DNA of 64,000 nucleotides. It comes from SAR202-VII-2 sp965263165 (GTDB lineage: Bacteria; Chloroflexota; Dehalococcoidia; Lucifugimonadales; SAR202-VII-2). The position numbers and the translations under genes are program-made. Positions within the stretch are counted from its first letter, which is position 1. Every line of letters begins with the position of its first letter. Location of the stretch: positions 2,108,001 to 2,172,000 of the forward strand of contig OZ253584.1 of assembly GCA_965263165.1 (NCBI GenBank). Reading direction: 5' to 3'. The notes under the pieces are model-generated. The model did no database searches, was not told where the DNA came from, and saw only the letters and a list, made by a program, of their open reading frames with translations. Positions 59,640 to 64,000 of the stretch are shown here, piece after piece.

Positions 59640-59812
59640 GCCCTTCTTCAGCGAGTGGTCTGGCTTGGCCTGCGCCGCTATCCCGCCCGCTCCACCCTCC
59701 AACGTTTTTAGAAACAGGGGGACACGCTGTACCCCCGGCGGGGGCTGCGCCCCCTGCACCCCGCTTGGGAAACGAGGGGAGTGTCGCTTGCTCACCTGGC
59801 GCGTCCAGACGC
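59640..59812 (-). repeat. B module, copy 4
   Basis: Reversed copy: GGTGCAGGGGGCGCAGCCC, CGCCGGGGGTACAGCG, TTTCTAAAAACGTTGGAGGG and GCGGGATAGCGGCGCAGG on the minus strand. Confidence 0.75.
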
Positions 59813-59814
59813 TT

Positions 59815-59850
59815 CCTAACCTGCCCCTGTACTTGGGGGCAGGGACGGGA
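59815..59850 (-). repeat. REP-like C module
   Basis: CTGCCCCTGTACTTGGGGGC with TTCC upstream; lies between modules A and B. Confidence 0.65.
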
Positions 59851-59874
59851 GAGTCCCCCCGATGGGAAGGCGTG

Positions 59875-60111
59875 GCCTTTGATTGTATGCTTGTTGCGTC
59901 CATGAGCCGGATCTCGGGGGGTGCAGATACGGAGCCGTCGCGGATGCGGCGGGGAGGCGTCGCGTATCTGTCGCGGAGGCGTCGCGTATCCGTCGCGATG
60001 GCGTCGCGCATCCGTATACCGGCGCCGGAAGAGGAGTGGGCCTGCGGCCCGCTTGTTGGAGATACTTGAGCATCTTGGGGGTACTATAGCACAATAGTTC
60101 TTATCTTGCAA
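59875..60111 (-). repeat. Interspersed A module, copy 5 (short)
   Basis: 237 bases. Promoter at 60083-60111 (TTGCAA, 17 bases, TATAGT, TG-extended), GC hairpin AGCGGGCC-GCA-GGCCCACT, then a strongly repetitive tract with units such as GATACGCGACGCCTCCGCGA, and the end CGAGATCCGGCTCATGG ... CATACAATCAAAGGC. The repeat tract sequence differs wholly from other copies though the ends are conserved. Confidence 0.78.
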
Positions 60112-60126
60112 GAGGGAGGAGTAGAA

Positions 60127-60167
60127 CGCTTCCCAACCTGCCCCCGTACGTCGGGGGCAGGGACTGG
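60127..60167 (-). repeat. REP-like C module
   Basis: CTGCCCCCGTACGTCGGGGGC, hairpin-forming, just before the A module promoter. Confidence 0.65.
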
Positions 60168-60223
60168 ACAACATCGGCCGCCGTCTCGCCCGTAATACCT
60201 AGGGACAGAGGGTTGCATCGATT

Positions 60224-60240
60224 GGGGGGGGGGGGGGGGG
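60224..60240 (+). repeat. Homopolymer of 17 G
   Basis: Uninterrupted G17, 15 bases past the isocitrate dehydrogenase stop and next to the terminus of element 5. Confidence 0.85.
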
Positions 60241-60254
60241 TGTTCAGGGCTTCC

Positions 60255-61460
60255 CTAGCTGGTTGCGACGTACTCCTCCCACCGCGCTTCCACGTTGGGA
60301 TCGGACATGGTTTCCAGGATGTAGTCTCCGAGCTCCTGGGCGGTGGCGCCGGTGTTTCGTCCGGTGGTGACCAGCCTTCGCTCGTACTGGCCGCAGATGT
60401 CTAGGGCACGGTTCAGCTTTCTGCCCAACTCTTCGAAGCCGATGTGCTCCAGCATCATAGCGGCGGCGCGGACCATGGAGCTGGGGTCGGCGTACTGTGC
60501 CCGTCCCTCGGTGACCATACGGGGAGCGGAACCGTGGATGGCCTCGAACATGGCGTGCCGCTTGCCAATGTTGGCGCTGCCGGCGGTGCCGACGCCACCC
60601 TGAATCTGGGCTGCCTCGTCGGTGATGATGTCGCCGTAGAGGTTGGGGAGGACCATGACCTCGAAGTCGCTGCGCCGAGCGGTGTCGAGGAGTTTGGCGG
60701 TCATGATGTCGATGTACCAGGCGTCCATCTCGATGCTGGGGTATCTGGCGGCAATTTCCTTTCCGAGGTTGAGAAACTTGCCGTCGGTTGTCTTGACGAT
60801 GTTGGCCTTGGTGACCACCGTCACCTTCTTGCGGCCAGTTTTCTGGGCGTGGTCGAAGGCTGCCTCAATGATGCGTTCGGAGCCGGGCGTGGTGATGACC
60901 CGGAAGTCTATGGCCAGGTCGTCGGTGACATTGATGCCCTGGCTTCCCACAGCGTACAGGTCTTCGGTGTTCTCCCGGAAGAAGACCCAGTCGATTTTCT
61001 CTTGGGGAATGCGCACCGGGCGGACGTTGGCAAACAGGTCAAACATCTTGCGCATGGCGACGTTGGCGCTTTCGATGTTGGGCCAGCCGTCGCCCTGTTC
61101 AGGGGTGTGTGTTGGGCCTTTGAGGGTTACGTGGCATTTGGCGATCTCCTGGGCAACGTCGTCAGGGATTGCCTGGAGGCGCACTGCGCGGTTCTCGATG
61201 GTGAGGCCCTCAAGGACCCGGAACTCCACCTTGCCCGAGTCGACCTGCTCTTGAAGGAGATGCTCGAGCATGCGCTGGGCTTCAGCGCTGATGTAAGGTC
61301 CGATGCCGTCACCGCCGAGGATGCCGATGATGATGGGGCTAATCTGGGAAAAGTCCTGCCATGGCTCGGCGCCCTTGAGCCGGTCGACTCGTTCCAGTTG
61401 CTCGACGAGCACCTGGCCGAAGTGGTCCTTGGCGGCCTCAATTGCATTGTGGTCTACCAT
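60255..61460 (-). CDS. Isocitrate dehydrogenase (isocitrate/isopropylmalate dehydrogenase family)
   Basis: 401 residues. GGDGIGPYISAEAQRML at the N-terminus, substrate loop in NIESANVAMRKMFDLFANVRP, FFRENTEDLYA, and the metal-binding NLYGDIITDEAAQIQGG. This is the form expected for NADP- or NAD-dependent isocitrate dehydrogenase; coenzyme not assigned. Downstream of malic enzyme on the same strand. Its TAG stop carries the terminus of element 5. Confidence 0.88.
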   Translation of the reverse strand: MVDHNAIEAAKDHFGQVLVEQLERVDRLKGAEPWQDFSQISPIIIGILGGDGIGPYISAEAQRMLEHLLQEQVDSGKVEFRVLEGLTIENRAVRLQAIPDDVAQEIAKCHVTLKGPTHTPEQGDGWPNIESANVAMRKMFDLFANVRPVRIPQEKIDWVFFRENTEDLYAVGSQGINVTDDLAIDFRVITTPGSERIIEAAFDHAQKTGRKKVTVVTKANIVKTTDGKFLNLGKEIAARYPSIEMDAWYIDIMTAKLLDTARRSDFEVMVLPNLYGDIITDEAAQIQGGVGTAGSANIGKRHAMFEAIHGSAPRMVTEGRAQYADPSSMVRAAAMMLEHIGFEELGRKLNRALDICGQYERRLVTTGRNTGATAQELGDYILETMSDPNVEARWEEYVATS

Positions 61461-61549
61461 GCTTTCGCGTTCCTCCCGTGTGTATCGTTTCTTCGCCCTT
61501 GCGCTCTCCGCGGAAGGAAGAGGGCAGGGTCTGCTTTCCGGTGTCGAGG

Positions 61550-61567
61550 GCCGCCCTGAGGGGCGGC
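61550..61567 (-). terminator. Hairpin between malic enzyme and isocitrate dehydrogenase
   Basis: GCCGCCC-TGAG-GGGCGGC, 11 bases past the malic enzyme stop, no T tract. Confidence 0.4.
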
Positions 61568-61578
61568 GGTCTTCGGCT

Positions 61579-63045
61579 CTATTTGAAGCTTCGCCTGCCG
61601 CGGCGAGCTACTCCGGTGGCCCTTGCCGCTCTGGCCACGGCCTTTGCCACCGCCGGGACCACGGCGCGGTTGAAGACGCTGGGAATGATGTAGTCCTCTT
61701 GGAGGTGCCGCCGGCTGATGGTCGAAGCGATGGCGGTGGCGGCGGCCATCTTCATTGTCTCGTTGATTTCGCGGGCCCGGACGTCCAGCGCCCCACGAAA
61801 GAGCCCTGGGAAGCATAACACGTTATTGATCTGGTTTGGATAATCGGACCGGCCGGTGGCGATGATGCGGGCGATGCCCTGGATCTCGTGGGGCATGACC
61901 TCGGCCACGGGGTTGGCCATGGCGAACACGATGGGGTCAGAACCCATGCGGCTGATGTCTTCAGCCGTAACGAGGCCCCGACCGGAAAGGCCGATGAAAA
62001 CGTCTGCGTCCACCAGGGCATCTGCGATGCCGCCCTGGATGTTGTCGGGGTTGGAATGCTCGGCGAACCATTCAAGCTCGGGGAACATGCCAACGGTGCG
62101 TCCCCGGTAGACGATGCCGTGGAGGTCGCAGCCTGTTATGTTGCGGACGCCCTGGGCGATCAGCATCCGGGCCACCGACATACCGGCGGCGCCAACGCCA
62201 AGCAGGGCGACCTTAATGTCGCCGAAGTCCTTGCCGACGATTCTGAGGGCGTTCAACAGGGCGGCTGTGACAACGACGGCGGTGCCGTGCTGGTCGTCGT
62301 GGAAGACGGGGATGTCCAACTCGTCTTTGAGGAGGCGCTCCACCTCGAAGCACCGGGGAGCGGAAATGTCCTCCAGATTGATGCCGCCGAAGCCGGGGGC
62401 AATGTGACGCACCGTGGCCGCGATCTCTGCGGGATTGGTGGTGTCTAGGCAGAGGGGCCAGGCATCAATGTCGGCGAACTCCTTGAAGAGGACGGCTTTT
62501 CCCTCCATGACGGGCAGGGCTGCCGCGGGGCCGATGGTGCCCAGCCCAAGGACAGCCGTGCCGTCGGTCACGACGGCTACGGTGTTGCGCTTGGAGGTGA
62601 GGTTCCAGACCGTTTCCGGGTGGTGATAGACGTGCATGGACACGCGGCCAACGCCGGGGGTATAGGCCACCGACAGGTCCTGACGGGTCTTGAGGGGGAC
62701 CCGGCTCTTGAGTTCGATTTTGCCGCCGAGGTGGGCGAGGAGCACAGGGTCGGACGCCTGCCGGACTTTTATGCCCCGGAGGCGGCGGAGCTCGCGGACG
62801 ATGGCCTCGGCCTGGGCCTCACTGTCGCAGGTAAAGGTAATGTCCCGAGTGACCTTGTCGGCAGTGATGTCTACGATGTCGATGGCGCCGAGGTTGCCGC
62901 CATGTTCTCCAACAGTGGCGGTGACTTTGGTGAGGGTTCCGGGCTGGTTGCTCAGTTCGATTCGGACAGTAATCGGGGCCCCGAGGGAGGGAACGATCTG
63001 CTCCCGCCTTCTTGCGCTTGTGGGGTGGTTGCGGGTGGCGGCCAT
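61579..63045 (-). CDS. Malic enzyme with N-terminal ACT domain
   Basis: 488 residues. Residues about 25-100 form an ACT domain (VRIELSNQPGTLTKVTATVG), probably an allosteric sensor of an amino acid. The catalytic part has SVAYTPGVGRVS, the Lys-containing VLFKEFADIDAWPL, metal site NLEDISAPRCFEVE, FHDDQHGTAVV and the NAD(P) site LLGVGAAGMSVARML. Decarboxylates malate to pyruvate. Five bases after the carboxyltransferase gene, so co-transcribed. Confidence 0.92.
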   Translation of the reverse strand: MAATRNHPTSARRREQIVPSLGAPITVRIELSNQPGTLTKVTATVGEHGGNLGAIDIVDITADKVTRDITFTCDSEAQAEAIVRELRRLRGIKVRQASDPVLLAHLGGKIELKSRVPLKTRQDLSVAYTPGVGRVSMHVYHHPETVWNLTSKRNTVAVVTDGTAVLGLGTIGPAAALPVMEGKAVLFKEFADIDAWPLCLDTTNPAEIAATVRHIAPGFGGINLEDISAPRCFEVERLLKDELDIPVFHDDQHGTAVVVTAALLNALRIVGKDFGDIKVALLGVGAAGMSVARMLIAQGVRNITGCDLHGIVYRGRTVGMFPELEWFAEHSNPDNIQGGIADALVDADVFIGLSGRGLVTAEDISRMGSDPIVFAMANPVAEVMPHEIQGIARIIATGRSDYPNQINNVLCFPGLFRGALDVRAREINETMKMAAATAIASTISRRHLQEDYIIPSVFNRAVVPAVAKAVARAARATGVARRGRRSFK

Positions 63046-63050
63046 CGCTT

Positions 63051-64000
63051 CTAGAGGGGGATGCTACCGTGCTTCTTGGGGGGCAGGGTGTCTCGCTTGT
63101 CCTTGAGCATGTCGAGGCCCTGGATGATCACGCGCCGGGTTTCCGGGGGGTCGATGACGTCGTCGATGTAGCCGCGGGCGGCGGCTGTAAATGGATTGGC
63201 AAACTCGGTGCGATACTCTTGGACGAGGGCGCGTTGTGCGGCGACGGGGTCATCCGCCCGCTTGATGCGGTTGCGGAAGATGACGTTCACAGCGCCCTCG
63301 GGGCCCATGACGGCAATCTCGGCGGTGGGCCAGGCATAGTTGAGGTCGGCGCGCAGCGACTTGCTGCCCATGACGACATAGGCCCCGCCGTAGGCCTTGC
63401 GAGTGATGATGGTGATCTTGGGGACGGTTGCCTCGGCGTAGGCGTACAGGAGCTTGGCTCCGTGCTTGATGATGCCCCGGTACTCCTGGTCGGTTCCGGG
63501 CATGAATCCGGGTACGTCGACAAAGGTGATGATGGGGATATTGAAGGCGTCGCAGAAACGCACGAACCGGGCGGCCTTCACCGAGGCGTCGATGTCCAGG
63601 ACGCCGGCCAGGTAGTTGGGCTGTTGACCGACAATGCCGACCGGGCGGCCGTTCATTCTGGCGAACCCCACGATGATGTTTGGAGCGTACTGCTCGTGGA
63701 CTTCCATGAAGTCGGCTTCGTCGGCCACGCGGAGGACGATGTCCTTCATGTCGTAGGGCTTCGACGGGTCGTCGGGGACGATGTCCGCCAGTTCGGGATC
63801 GACGCGGTGAATATCGTCGTAACAGGGCTCGAGGGAAGGGTCGTCCATGTTGTTGGGCGGCAGGAAGGTGAGCAGGCGGCGGACTTCCTGGAGGCATTCC
63901 TCCTCGGAGTCGTAGGAGAAGTGAGCGACGCCGCTTTTCGAGGCGTGGCTGGCGGCGCCGCCCAACTCCTCATGGGACACGTCCTCGCCGGTGACGGCCC
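63051..64000 (-). CDS. Acyl-CoA carboxylase carboxyltransferase subunit, 5' end outside the window
   Basis: C-terminal ~316 residues of a PccB/MmdA-type carboxyltransferase. The frame is open to base 64000 (VTGEDVSHEELGGAASHASK), so the N-terminal third lies beyond the window. Typical segments: VGQQPNYLAGVLDIDASVKA, FVDVPGFMPGTDQEYRGIIK, KAYGGAYVVMGSK and RGYIDDVIDP. Acts with a biotin carboxylase on propionyl- or acetyl-CoA. First visible gene of the run leading through malic enzyme to isocitrate dehydrogenase. Confidence 0.92.
   Translation of the reverse strand, partial: AVTGEDVSHEELGGAASHASKSGVAHFSYDSEEECLQEVRRLLTFLPPNNMDDPSLEPCYDDIHRVDPELADIVPDDPSKPYDMKDIVLRVADEADFMEVHEQYAPNIIVGFARMNGRPVGIVGQQPNYLAGVLDIDASVKAARFVRFCDAFNIPIITFVDVPGFMPGTDQEYRGIIKHGAKLLYAYAEATVPKITIITRKAYGGAYVVMGSKSLRADLNYAWPTAEIAVMGPEGAVNVIFRNRIKRADDPVAAQRALVQEYRTEFANPFTAAARGYIDDVIDPPETRRVIIQGLDMLKDKRDTLPPKKHGSIPL

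Larger units (their letters stand above)
59585..60257 (-). mobile_element. Element 5: A/B/C element, one terminus seen
   Basis: Read on the minus strand from 60257: TAGGGAAGCCCTGAACA, then a G17 (C17 on this strand) run, a C module, A module copy 5, another C module and B module copy 4. Module order (A then B) is the reverse of elements 1-3. The terminus begins at the TA of the isocitrate dehydrogenase TAG stop. The other end, near 59585, is not identified. Confidence 0.5.

Overview
The window is GC-rich bacterial chromosome, densely coded and mostly in long minus-strand runs. Shine-Dalgarno sequences are strong (AAGGAGG type), stop/start overlaps of the ATGA type are frequent, and several good promoters are extended -10 (TGCTATAAT). 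The gene content (many Rieske oxygenases, cupins, an F420-type LLM oxidoreductase, molybdenum hydroxylase, FMN alpha-hydroxyacid oxidase, GatA-like amidases, a fused indolepyruvate:ferredoxin oxidoreductase-like protein) suggests a heterotrophic Chloroflexota of the Dehalococcoidia/SAR202 kind. That placement is inference from gene repertoire only.

Layout. 1-2268: divergent MFS transporter (cut by the window edge) and Gfo/Idh/MocA dehydrogenase. 2378-11885: a minus-strand block read as DtxR-type regulator, Rieske oxygenase, then six tandem paralogous double-cupin genes, each pair separated by a hairpin. 12053-15986: CitE-like lyase, lone ABC ATPase, lone molybdenum-hydroxylase large subunit. 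16007-17985: ABC-2 exporter. 18145-22920: operon for a ComDE-like split TPP decarboxylase, a second Rieske oxygenase, a VOC protein, a DapA-like aldolase and an epimerase. 23433-25033: GatA-like amidase with a tiny GatC-like partner; a second such pair, preceded by an MFS gene, lies at 49422-52305. 26034-31469: heme-oxygenase-like diiron protein, a cluster of three very small genes, endonuclease III, HEAT-repeat protein, ROK kinase, flavin reductase. 31538-36393: alpha-hydroxyacid oxidase, gyrA, small membrane protein, class-I glutamine amidotransferase. 37443-44803: LLM oxidoreductase, flippase-like membrane protein, aminotransferase, transaldolase, rpiB, a 35-residue membrane peptide, lipB, ribokinase. 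45503-47160: an IS1182-family element. 47273-49300: membrane peptide plus two-component system. 52526-56101: the 1191-residue oxidoreductase. 56702-58443: tRNA-Pro followed by an AT-rich island. 58615-64000: malate dehydrogenase, isocitrate dehydrogenase, malic enzyme, acyl-CoA carboxyltransferase.

Two things stand out. First, the six-copy double-cupin array beside a Rieske oxygenase and a metal-type regulator looks like an expanded, probably iron-dependent, catabolic system of unknown substrate. Second, at least five intergenic regions hold copies of an interspersed non-coding element. Every copy starts a module with the same promoter (TTGCAA, exactly 17 bp, TATAGT/TATAAT with TG extension), followed by a hairpin and a tract of degenerate 10-11 bp repeats. 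Several copies end in ~20 bp inverted termini of the form TAGG...TGAACAAGC next to TA, and two sit exactly on the TA of a neighbouring gene's TAG stop codon. An IS1182 copy has inserted into one of them.

Small genes often missed are also present: 59-, 43-, 43- and 35-residue proteins and a 71-residue lipoprotein, one of them a complete unit with its own promoter, ribosome site and terminator.
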